Shown: piece after piece, positions 7,391 through 13,607 of the stretch
Layout: each line of letters starts with the position of its first letter
Numbering within the stretch: the first letter of the stretch is position 1
The notes under the pieces: generated by a model
Told to the model about the DNA's origin: nothing
Database searches by the model: none
What the model saw: only the letters and a program-made list of their open reading frames with translations
Made by a program: the position numbers and the translations under genes
DNA from: CAG-791 sp963658695
GTDB lineage: Bacteria; Bacillota; Clostridia; Lachnospirales; Lachnospiraceae
Direction of reading: 5' to 3'
Length of the DNA: 19,515 nucleotides
NCBI GenBank assembly: GCA_963658695.1
Contig: CAVKRN010000045.1
Coordinates: 1 to 19,515 of the forward strand

Positions 7391-9289
7391 TTACTCTGTA
7401 TTCCCCAGTGTCAGCGGCAGCCCACTAAGCGCTGCCAGCTCCTTTTTGGCCTGCATCAGTTTCGTAAGTGACGCAGGATCCGACAAATCCGCAGACATTC
7501 TCTGAATAGAGCTGCGCTTGATGGCGCACAGAACATCCCGAAGCGCCTTTTCCAGCTCCTCCTGCGTAATCCCAGAAAGCCTCGTCTCGAACAGCTGCGC
7601 TGCCTGGCGCTGATCCTCTTCCTCCTCAAACATGGCAACCACTGCCCCTGGTGAGGAATGCGGCCTTGCGCTAGTCCCGGAAGCCGCCGCCAGCTTGTCG
7701 CCCATTTCCCGCTCGAGCATGGCAAAATACTTCTCTGCTGCCATTCGCGGCACACCCTCGGTGAAATCCTCTGCCGATATATAATCCCGAATCTGCGGGT
7801 AGAGTCCCGGATCGTCCGAGACAAAGGTCAAAAGCAGCTGCTCATTGCGAATCCTTGCCTTATCCTGCACCGAAAGGTGCTTGCCGTCCCTGCGTGCCGG
7901 TTCTCTTGCCCGGTTTCCTTCTCCTGCAGGAGTATTCCCGCTCCCTTCCACAGTTCCGGTCCCTGCCCGCGCTCTTGGCCTTTCCGCCTCGTCCTTTGAA
8001 ACCACATTTCCGTACGCCGCTACCTCCCGGCGCAGCATATCGACATCGATAAAATACCGCTCCGCCATGGCCTTTATGTAGGAATCCCGCTCCATTTCAT
8101 CCGAAAAGCTGCACAGCCTTCGCGCAATCTCGTGGTAAAAATCCGAGCGTGACGCCGGGTCATCCATCCGGTAATCCTTCTCCATCTGCCGGATCTGGTA
8201 AAAAAAGGAATTTTCCGCATTATCCAACCGCTTCTGAAATTCGTCCGCCCCCAGATTCTTGATGAATTCATCCGGATCCTTAAAAGGCTCCAGGTTCACA
8301 ACCTTCCCCGTCAGACCGGCATCGCGTAGAATTCCGATGTTGCGCATGGCCGCCTTTACACCGGCACCGTCTGAGTCATACGACAGCAGCACCCGCTTTA
8401 CATAGCGCTTGATGACCGCCGCCTGTCCCTCCGTAAAGGAGGTCCCCAGTGATGCCACCGCCTGCGTAAAGCCAGCCTGATGCATGGCAATCACATCCAT
8501 GTATCCCTCGCAGAGAATGAAATATCCGCATTTGGTTTTTTTTGCGATATTCAGTCCGTAGAGATTCCGCGATTTATCGAAAACCGGCGTCTCCGGCGAA
8601 TTCAGATACTTGGGCTTCCCTTCTCCCATAACGCGCCCGCCAAAGCCGATGACCTTGCTCGTGACATCCATAATCGGGAACATGACACGGTTCCAGAACT
8701 TGTCATGTAATCCCCGTTTCTCATCATAGGCGCCAATCCCGGAGAGCAGGATATTCTCATCCGAAAAGCCCATCTCGCGCAAGTGGGCAACCATATCGGA
8801 GCCTGCTCCATCCGCGTATCCAAGGCCAAACCGGTTCATCGTCTGCGCCGTCAGCTCCCGCCTTGCAAAGTACTCCAGCCCGGTTCTTCCCTTCGGCGTA
8901 CGCAGCAGCTTGTAATAGTAAGTAGCCGCCTCCTTGTTGATCGCCAGAAGCTGCGCTTTCTGCTCCTGCCGTTTCCTTGCCTCCTGCGAGAAGTTCTCCT
9001 CCGGAAGCTTGATCCCCGCCCGATCCGCCAGGACCTTCAAAGCCTCCTGGAAGGAATAGTTCTCATACTTCATGAGAAACGTCAACGCATTTCCGCCCTC
9101 CCCGCAGCCAAAACAGTGAAATACCTGCTTACCGGGATGCACCGAAAAGGACGGCGTCTTCTCATTATGAAACGGACATAGCCCCATATAGCTTGCACCG
9201 CTTTTTTTCAGGTGTACATAGGAACCGATTATATCCACAATATCATTGGAGGATATCACCTGCTCCACCACATCTTCCGGATAGTACAT
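7391..9289 (-). CDS. dnaG: DNA primase
   Basis: DnaG makes RNA primers for replication and works with the replicative helicase. The 632-residue protein has the N-terminal CHC2-type zinc finger (Cys38, His41, Cys59, Cys62 in CPFH and CFGC), the primase core from about 120, and the Toprim domain at about 255-340 with catalytic Glu261 in ILCEGYMD and the YDSDGAG motif (304-310). A Gly/Arg-rich linker at about 435-480 leads to a C-terminal helicase-binding domain. Start ATG at 9287-9289 matches the family N-terminus (MYYPEDVVEQV), but its ribosome binding site is poor: the nearest AAAGG is about 13 bases upstream, so translation may be weak or helped by structure. The spacer from dgt contains a 60-N gap, so the leader is incomplete. 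Confidence 0.97.
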   Translation of the reverse strand: MYYPEDVVEQVISSNDIVDIIGSYVHLKKSGASYMGLCPFHNEKTPSFSVHPGKQVFHCFGCGEGGNALTFLMKYENYSFQEALKVLADRAGIKLPEENFSQEARKRQEQKAQLLAINKEAATYYYKLLRTPKGRTGLEYFARRELTAQTMNRFGLGYADGAGSDMVAHLREMGFSDENILLSGIGAYDEKRGLHDKFWNRVMFPIMDVTSKVIGFGGRVMGEGKPKYLNSPETPVFDKSRNLYGLNIAKKTKCGYFILCEGYMDVIAMHQAGFTQAVASLGTSFTEGQAAVIKRYVKRVLLSYDSDGAGVKAAMRNIGILRDAGLTGKVVNLEPFKDPDEFIKNLGADEFQKRLDNAENSFFYQIRQMEKDYRMDDPASRSDFYHEIARRLCSFSDEMERDSYIKAMAERYFIDVDMLRREVAAYGNVVSKDEAERPRARAGTGTVEGSGNTPAGEGNRAREPARRDGKHLSVQDKARIRNEQLLLTFVSDDPGLYPQIRDYISAEDFTEGVPRMAAEKYFAMLEREMGDKLAAASGTSARPHSSPGAVVAMFEEEEDQRQAAQLFETRLSGITQEELEKALRDVLCAIKRSSIQRMSADLSDPASLTKLMQAKKELAALSGLPLTLGNTE

Positions 9290-9337
9290 CTATTTACAAA
9301 ACCCTTTCTTCAAGGCAAATCCATATCAATCAAAAGC

Positions 9338-9397
9338 NNNNNNNNNNNNNNNNNNNNNNNNNNNNNNNNNNNNNNNNNNNNNNNNNNNNNNNNNNNN
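9338..9397. other. Assembly gap (60 N)
   Basis: Sixty consecutive N lie between dgt and dnaG. They are not in a coding region as called, but they hide part of the dnaG leader. The true length may differ from 60. Two strong hairpins abut the gap on the right side. Confidence 0.99.
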
Positions 9398-9409
9398 TTC
9401 TCCGCAGCG

Positions 9410-9463
9410 AGAGTGGAGCCTTCGCTCCACTCTTAATAGGAGAACACGGCATCAGCCGTGTTC
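9410..9463. repeat. Two tandem perfect hairpins downstream of dgt
   Basis: The first hairpin has a 10-bp perfect stem, AGAGTGGAGC (9410-9419) with GCTCCACTCT (9424-9433), loop CTTC (GAAG on the minus strand). The second has a 9-bp perfect stem, GAACACGGC (9442-9450) with GCCGTGTTC (9455-9463), loop ATCA. They are 8 bp apart. No T-run follows either on the minus strand, so ordinary intrinsic termination is unlikely. They may be an intergenic repeat or an mRNA processing site between dgt and dnaG. Confidence 0.75.
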
Positions 9464-9470
9464 GAGTATA

Positions 9471-10484
9471 CTACTGCCAACATTTCGGCACATAGATTTC
9501 TTCGTAGCGGGCGATGGCAAACCGGTCTGTCATGGACGAAATATAATCGCAGACAATTCTCTCCCTGGAATCTCCGCATTCGTTCATACGCCGCTTTAGA
9601 TACTCCGGCAAAAGATCAACATTCCGGTAATAATAGTGAAACAGCTGCTCCACTATCCCCATCGCCTTTGCTTCCTCCCCTTTCGCCTTCGGGTTGGTAT
9701 AGACATGTTCAAACATAAAATCACGAAACTGCCGGTAAGCCTTCTCGACCGGCTCGGACATCTCCAGAATCGGCTTCCCCATGGAATAGGAAATGATGTC
9801 ATGCACATACGTATCCAGCCGTTCCTCCATGGTATGTCCCAAAACCTGTGCAATCTCCTCCGGCACATCATCATCCGTCAGGATTCCGCCCCGTATCGCA
9901 TCATCCATGTCATGGTGAAAGTACGCAATCTTATCCGAATACCGTACAATACGCCCTTCCAATGTAGCCGGATGGCCATCTGTCTGATGATTGGCAAATC
10001 CGTCCAGAACCTCCCATGTCAGATTCAAACCCTGGCCGTCCTTTTCCAGAAATTCCACCAACCGAACGGACTGCCCGGCATGATCAAAGCCGGACGGGCA
10101 GAGCTGATTCAGAACGCGTTCGCCCGCATGACCAAACGGCGTGTGGCCCAGATCATGTCCAAGCGCAATAGCCTCGGTCAGATCCTCATTCAGGCGCAGC
10201 GCCTTTGCGATGGTTCTGGCATTCTGGGAAACCTCCAGTGTGTGTGTCATCCGTGTCCGGTAATGATCCCCATCCGGCGTAATAAAAACCTGAGTTTTAT
10301 CCTTCAGACGCCGAAAGGATTTCGAATGAAGAATCCGGTCTCTGTCCCGTTGGAACACCGGCCGCAGGTCATCCTGCGGTTCTGTCCGTAGGCGCCCCTT
10401 GGACTGTGCAGACAACGCTGCCCACGGTGCAAGGTTTTCCCGTTCCCGCTCCTCGAGCTGCTCACGAATCAACTGATCCCCCAT
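9471..10484 (-). CDS. dgt: dGTPase-like HD-domain triphosphohydrolase
   Basis: Dgt-type enzymes hydrolyse dNTPs to the deoxynucleoside and triphosphate and so set the precursor pool. The 337-residue protein shows FRRLKDKTQVF (57-67), typical of the family, then the HD metal site: His81 in TRMTHTLEVSQNAR, His110-Asp111 in ALGHDLGHTPFGHAGE, and a late Asp184 in RYSDKIAYFHHDMDD. Start ATG at 10482-10484 has AAGGGGGC upstream; the frame is open to an earlier ATG at 10541 with no ribosome binding site and no family similarity, so the shorter form is preferred. It is of the shorter Firmicutes class and lies upstream of dnaG and rpoD, an order common in clostridia. The exact dNTP preference cannot be read. 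Confidence 0.93.
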   Translation of the reverse strand: MGDQLIREQLEERERENLAPWAALSAQSKGRLRTEPQDDLRPVFQRDRDRILHSKSFRRLKDKTQVFITPDGDHYRTRMTHTLEVSQNARTIAKALRLNEDLTEAIALGHDLGHTPFGHAGERVLNQLCPSGFDHAGQSVRLVEFLEKDGQGLNLTWEVLDGFANHQTDGHPATLEGRIVRYSDKIAYFHHDMDDAIRGGILTDDDVPEEIAQVLGHTMEERLDTYVHDIISYSMGKPILEMSEPVEKAYRQFRDFMFEHVYTNPKAKGEEAKAMGIVEQLFHYYYRNVDLLPEYLKRRMNECGDSRERIVCDYISSMTDRFAIARYEEIYVPKCWQ

Positions 10485-10726
10485 CAGAATGCCCCCTTCG
10501 CAGTGACTCAGACACCTTGACATCCTGCTGATTTCAATCATAAATCAGTCTGTAAGCAGACAGTTCCTGTTGAAATCACCAGGTGCTAAACAGATATAAA
10601 AACAGCTGCACTCTTAGTATTCTGTGCAATTGCCGAATTTCCTTTTTATAAAAGAAAAAAGCTATAACGAATACCTCTCTGATTCGTCACCTTTTTATGT
10701 TGTTCAGTCACCACCGCATCTTAGTG
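10485..10726 (-). promoter_or_regulatory. dgt leader and upstream region with nested hairpin
   Basis: In this 242-bp region without a gene, a 9-bp perfect stem TGATTTCAA (10529-10537) with TTGAAATCA (10570-10578) encloses a second hairpin GTCTG-CTTA-CAGAC. Further upstream ACGAAT and ATTCGT (within about 10658-10686) form an inverted repeat that overlaps a weak possible promoter, TGACGA-17 bp-TATAGC on the minus strand. I see no coding sequence. Regulation is inferred only from the structures. Confidence 0.4.
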
Positions 10727-10784
10727 CAAAAAAGCCTCGCGTTTTCAACATTAATACCAATCATCGTTGAAAACACAAGGCTTT
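10727..10784 (-). terminator. Rho-independent terminator after the tRNA-Val gene
   Basis: On the minus strand AAAGCCT-TGT-GTTTTCAAC pairs with GTTGAAAAC-GCG-AGGCTTT, interrupted by one internal loop, and runs into six T residues (10728-10733). It sits directly 3' of tRNA-Val and ends the tRNA unit ahead of dgt. A strong call. Confidence 0.88.
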
Positions 10785-10791
10785 ACATTCG

Positions 10792-10864
10792 TACGGCCAG
10801 CAGGGCTCGAACCTGCGACCTCGTCCACGTCAAGGACGCGCTCTCCCAGCTGAGCTATGACCGC
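10792..10864 (-). tRNA. tRNA-Val (anticodon GAC)
   Basis: A complete cloverleaf on the minus strand: acceptor GCGGTCA with TGGCCGT, D-arm with AGCTCAGCTGGGAGAGC, anticodon stem CGTCC/GGACG around loop TTGACGT (anticodon GAC), and T-arm GCAGG-TTCGAGC-CCTGC. Length is 73 nt with discriminator A; CCA is not encoded. It reads GUU and GUC codons. Last of the three tRNAs in transcription order. Confidence 0.96.
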
Positions 10865-10875
10865 ATATATACAGA

Positions 10876-10959
10876 TGCGGGAGATGGGACTTGAACCCAC
10901 ACGGCCTTACAGTCACAAGAACCTTAATCTTGCTCGTCTACCAATTCCGACACTCCCGC
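10876..10959 (-). tRNA. tRNA-Leu (anticodon AAG, A34)
   Basis: Class II tRNA with a long variable arm: acceptor GCGGGAG/CTCCCGC perfect, anticodon stem CAAGA/TCTTG around loop TTAAGGT, so the anticodon is AAG, and T-arm GTGGG-TTCAAGT-CCCAT. 84 nt, CCA not encoded. An unmodified A34 is rare in bacteria outside tRNA-Arg(ACG); this one should need A-to-I editing by TadA and would then read CUU, CUC and CUA. It lies 11 bp upstream of tRNA-Val. Confidence 0.93.
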
Positions 10960-10969
10960 GCATTCCCTA

Positions 10970-11012
10970 TAAAACAGATCAGAGCCTGCAGACACCACTC
11001 TGCCGGGCTCTG
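10970..11012 (-). terminator. Terminator-like hairpin between the two tRNA-Leu genes
   Basis: On the minus strand CAGAGCC pairs with GGCTCTG, with an inner CAG/CTG, and is followed a few bases later by TTTTAT. It would end transcription after tRNA-Leu(CAG). The T-run is short and only 10 bp remain before tRNA-Leu(AAG), leaving no room for a clear new promoter, so it may be leaky. Confidence 0.6.
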
Positions 11013-11017
11013 AATCG

Positions 11018-11101
11018 TGCAGAAGAAGGGACTTGAACCCTCACGACATTGCTGCCACAGGCACCTGAAGCCTGCGCGTCTACCAATTCCGCCACTTCTG
11101 C
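11018..11101 (-). tRNA. tRNA-Leu (anticodon CAG)
   Basis: Class II tRNA: acceptor GCAGAAG/CTTCTGC perfect, D-arm GGCGGAATTGGTAGACGC, anticodon stem CAGGC/GCCTG around loop TTCAGGT (anticodon CAG), long variable arm, and T-arm with GGGTTCAAGTCCC. 84 nt with discriminator A; CCA not encoded. Reads CUG. First tRNA behind the promoter at 11113-11141. Confidence 0.95.
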
Positions 11102-11112
11102 GAACAAAAGCT

Positions 11113-11141
11113 ATTGTACGCAATTCTCTCTCTTCTGTCAA
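11113..11141 (-). promoter_or_regulatory. Strong sigma-A promoter of the tRNA genes
   Basis: On the minus strand TTGACA (11136-11141) is a perfect -35 and TACAAT (11113-11118) a five-of-six -10, with an optimal 17-bp spacer. The start of transcription would fall about 5 bp before tRNA-Leu(CAG), as expected for a stable RNA gene. Confidence 0.9.
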
Positions 11142-11168
11142 CACATTTTCAACAATTTTCGTCAACAT

Positions 11169-11197
11169 AAAACTCCGCTGCCAAAAAGGCAGCGGAG
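11169..11197 (-). terminator. Intrinsic terminator 3' of the small secreted protein gene
   Basis: A 10-bp perfect stem CTCCGCTGCC/GGCAGCGGAG with a five-T loop is followed on the minus strand by TTTTAT. It separates the upstream secreted-protein transcript from the tRNA promoter. The opposite strand has no T-run after the stem. Confidence 0.78.
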
Positions 11198-11228
11198 CAT
11201 CCACATAAGCTGAGAGGCTTCTTCACTT

Positions 11229-11306
11229 AATCATGCATGATTTTGCCGGTTTCCCGGCTGTTAACCGACCCCTGCAGAGATCGGTGTTTTGTTAAAAAAT
11301 ACCGAT
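11229..11306 (-). other. Cluster of palindromes in the 3' untranslated region
   Basis: Between the secreted-protein stop codon and its terminator are a hairpin ATCGGT/ACCGAT (11280-11306), a hairpin GCCGG-TTTC-CCGGC (11245-11258), and a 14-bp perfect palindrome AATCATGCATGATT (11229-11242). ACCGAC at 11264-11269 can also pair with the segment at 11280-11285, which would compete with the first hairpin. No known riboswitch is recognised. Confidence 0.45.
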
Positions 11307-11325
11307 TTTTAGCTCTCGTATTTCT

Positions 11326-11892
11326 TTAGAACAGAATCTTAATGGTTCCCATATCAGTCATCGGAATAACCAGTCTGCCCTTTGTTACAGGAATCTGCAT
11401 CTTGATTACGGTTCCGTCTTTGTGATACAGATAAACAACAGCTGTCTTGCCATCGTACTTGTTACCAACAGTGATATTCAAATTGAAGGTACCAAAGCCA
11501 TCCCATGTAGACTTGCCAGCCTTGTACATCTGAACCTTATATGTGCCGAATACAGTCTTTCCTGCATCCTCGGTGGTTGCGATGTAATCATCAAGTGCCT
11601 TTGTTACTGCAGCGCTAGGCTGTGCCTTTGCAGCAGTAGCAACAACGGTGTTATCGGTAACGGCGCTGTAGTCAGACTCGAATCTGGTCCCGGAAACATT
11701 CTGATATCCCACAGATCTAGGGATATAGTCCGGTTCCTTGCTCGCAGACTCTGACGTCTCCGCTGTCTGCTGGGAAGCAACTGGAACAACAGTTGTTGTC
11801 TTTGTGGACGGGCTGTTCGCAAATGCAGTTGTACCAAACATCATGCTTGCCGCAAGAACACCTGCAGCTACAGCCGTAAACTTTCTCTTCAT
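11326..11892 (-). CDS. Small secreted protein of unknown function
   Basis: The 188-residue protein starts with a clear Sec signal peptide (basic MKRK, hydrophobic core, cleavage probably after TAFA at about residue 25). A Ser/Thr-rich stretch follows to about residue 55. The C-terminal half, about residues 95-188, is predicted by eye to be beta-rich with a VVYLYHKDGTVIKMQIPV segment that resembles small beta-sandwich surface domains with 'KDG' turns; I do not recognise a named family. There are no cysteines and no LPxTG-type sorting motif, so it is likely released or loosely cell-associated. Start ATG at 11890-11892 with AAGGAGAGG upstream. It lies 132 bp after the lipoprotein gene of the polysaccharide operon, separated by a hairpin, and its own terminator follows. 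Confidence 0.8.
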   Translation of the reverse strand: MKRKFTAVAAGVLAASMMFGTTAFANSPSTKTTTVVPVASQQTAETSESASKEPDYIPRSVGYQNVSGTRFESDYSAVTDNTVVATAAKAQPSAAVTKALDDYIATTEDAGKTVFGTYKVQMYKAGKSTWDGFGTFNLNITVGNKYDGKTAVVYLYHKDGTVIKMQIPVTKGRLVIPMTDMGTIKILF

Positions 11893-11973
11893 AAACCTCT
11901 CCTTTCCTCACAAACTCACGTGGTATATATCAAGCCCTTACGGGTAAGATATCGAAGATCATCACAACGATGC

Positions 11974-12002
11974 AAGGCCGCATTTGCAAAAGCTGCGGCC
12001 TT
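11974..12002. terminator. Strong hairpin downstream of the polysaccharide operon
   Basis: AAGGCCGCA (11974-11982) pairs perfectly with TGCGGCCTT (11994-12002), 23 bp after the lipoprotein stop codon. There is no T-run on the minus strand, so termination may be partial and the next gene may be read through. Confidence 0.5.
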
Positions 12003-12024
12003 TCCTTTACTTTCCTCTAAATCA

Positions 12025-12894
12025 TTACTGCAAATACTGAATTCCGGAAGGAATCGCCTGTACAAGGAAGCTCTGTCCATTACCGATCTTTCCTTCCAAA
12101 GTCAGCACGCACCAACTGTCCAAGACACTTTGCCGCAGCTCGGCATTCAAAACCGCACTCATGCTGCGCTGCTCAAAAATGTCATTAACATAGCCGGAAA
12201 ACACATCGAAATCCGCACAATCGTGGGCTGCCAGAATATCTTCCTCCGCCGCCGTGTAGGCTGCAAAAACCTGATACTCTCTCACAGAATCCACCGTATA
12301 GACATAGAGAAACGGATTACTGTCAAAAAAAGTCACATCGCCGTAATCAGTCAGGTTCGCGAATACATTGCCCTCTGTGGCATTCCCATGAATCACCGTA
12401 TTGGGATCCTTTAGATCCTCGTTATTCCTCGCATCCAGCCATGCCGCCATGCCGGACGAATCCTCTACGCTCGTCACCTCTGCAAGAACAGTCGTTTCTC
12501 CGCTCTCCGAATCCTGCACGCAAATCCAATATAAATCCTGATCCCCAAACGTAACCGAGAGATCCGGAGCCGTTCCCTGAAATGCAACCTCGCTCTGATT
12601 GTCGGTTCTGGAGAGTGCAATCTCTCCCGCATCCAGATCCTCCGGAAGAGCATTCTCCCAGTCCGTTCCGGATTCCCCGGTGCTCGATGAATCTTCTGTA
12701 CTTTCCCACCCCGTTGAAGAGCCTTCTGTTCCTGCCGAATCCGTAGATAAACTCTCCATAGCCGCTGCCTGTGCCTCTGACAGATTTTCCTGCTGTTGCT
12801 CATGCGAGGAACAGCCAGATAATGCCAAAATCAATCCTACAGCCAAAGCTCCAACGGCATAGAGGCAAGCTCCATTTCGATTGTCAGAAATCAT
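12025..12894 (-). CDS. Lipoprotein with class B sortase-like fold, catalytic residues replaced
   Basis: The 289-residue protein has a lipoprotein signal with lipobox LSGC (Cys28), then a Ser/Gly/Glu-rich linker to about residue 105. Residues about 118-283 read like sortase B: SGMAAWLDARNNEDLKDPNT (147-166) corresponds to the SrtB 'G-x-x-F-x-D-x-R-N' and 'D-x-N-T-x-I' region; it goes on with VFANLTDYGDVTFF, NPFLYVYT, and the final strands VLTLEGKIGNGQSFLVQA (263-280). In active SrtB these contain YGHN, TLSTC and an Arg before the last strand. Here they are HGNA (Asn171 at the His position), LEGK (Lys269 at the Cys position) and Ser275 at the Arg position. I infer a non-catalytic sortase fold outside the membrane. 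It starts inside the BY-kinase stop codon (ATGA overlap), so it is translationally coupled and probably works with the polysaccharide apparatus. Confidence 0.78.
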   Translation of the reverse strand: MISDNRNGACLYAVGALAVGLILALSGCSSHEQQQENLSEAQAAAMESLSTDSAGTEGSSTGWESTEDSSSTGESGTDWENALPEDLDAGEIALSRTDNQSEVAFQGTAPDLSVTFGDQDLYWICVQDSESGETTVLAEVTSVEDSSGMAAWLDARNNEDLKDPNTVIHGNATEGNVFANLTDYGDVTFFDSNPFLYVYTVDSVREYQVFAAYTAAEEDILAAHDCADFDVFSGYVNDIFEQRSMSAVLNAELRQSVLDSWCVLTLEGKIGNGQSFLVQAIPSGIQYLQ

Positions 12895-13607
12895 TTGTCA
12901 TCCCCGTAGTTGCCGTAATACTTGCTGTAATATTTCCCATAGTATTTCTCATAATACTTACCGTAGTAACCTTTCCCGCTATCCAGATTCACCTTATTCA
13001 AGACACATCCAAGGACACGGCACCCTGCCTTCAGCATCTGATCCAGAACGCTTTGTACAAACCGGTAGCTGATGGTTCCACTGGAGATAACCAGAATGGT
13101 CCCATCACACTTTTTACCGATAATGGCCGAATCGATAACACTTCCCAGCGGTGGCGAATCCACAATCACATAATCGTAATCCTCTCTCGCCTGCGCCAGC
13201 AGTTGTGTAAAGGTGTCGCTGTTCAAAAGCTCCGACGGCGTCGGTGTAACCGGTCCCGCCAGAATCATGTCAAACGAAGCGTCATCCGTCCGGCAGATAG
13301 CTTCCTCCATCGAACACTGCCCTACCAGGAAGTTCGACAGGCCAAAGCGAACCTTTCCCAACTTTAAGTGCCTCTGAATTACCGATTTTCGAAGATCGGC
13401 GTCAATCATAAGGACACGATTGTTGTTCTGCGCAAAGGACCTGGCAAGCTCAAAGGACACCTCTGATTTTCCTTCGTTTGCTGTGCAGCTCGTCACCATA
13501 ACGGTCCGAATATCCTTGCCACTGAATTCTATATTGGACCGAAGTGTTTTATACGCTTCCTTGGTGCGGAAGGACAAATTGTCATCCTGTAGTACAACGC
13601 TCTGCAT
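12891..13607 (-). CDS. CpsD/CapB-family bacterial tyrosine kinase (BY-kinase)
   Basis: BY-kinases autophosphorylate a C-terminal tyrosine cluster and, with a membrane activator of the Wzz/YveK type, control polysaccharide polymerisation and export. The 238-residue protein has Walker A SCTANEGKSEVS (40-51), Walker A' VLMIDADLRK (65-74) and Walker B YVIVDSPPLG (146-155). The tail from residue 214 carries eleven tyrosines in repeated YYGK/YYEK/YYSK units. Start ATG at 13605-13607 shares one base with the co-polymerase stop codon (TAATG), with GGAGG upstream in that gene. As in Firmicutes generally, kinase and activator are separate proteins. Its substrates are not known; no glycosyltransferases are in view. 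Confidence 0.93.
   Translation of the reverse strand: MQSVVLQDDNLSFRTKEAYKTLRSNIEFSGKDIRTVMVTSCTANEGKSEVSFELARSFAQNNNRVLMIDADLRKSVIQRHLKLGKVRFGLSNFLVGQCSMEEAICRTDDASFDMILAGPVTPTPSELLNSDTFTQLLAQAREDYDYVIVDSPPLGSVIDSAIIGKKCDGTILVISSGTISYRFVQSVLDQMLKAGCRVLGCVLNKVNLDSGKGYYGKYYEKYYGKYYSKYYGNYGDDK

Noticed and set aside
12891..13607. BY-kinase as a degenerate enzyme because Walker A reads TANEGKSEVS
   Set aside because: The essential GKS is present, and NEGKSxVS variants are usual in clostridial CpsD proteins; Walker A' and B are intact.
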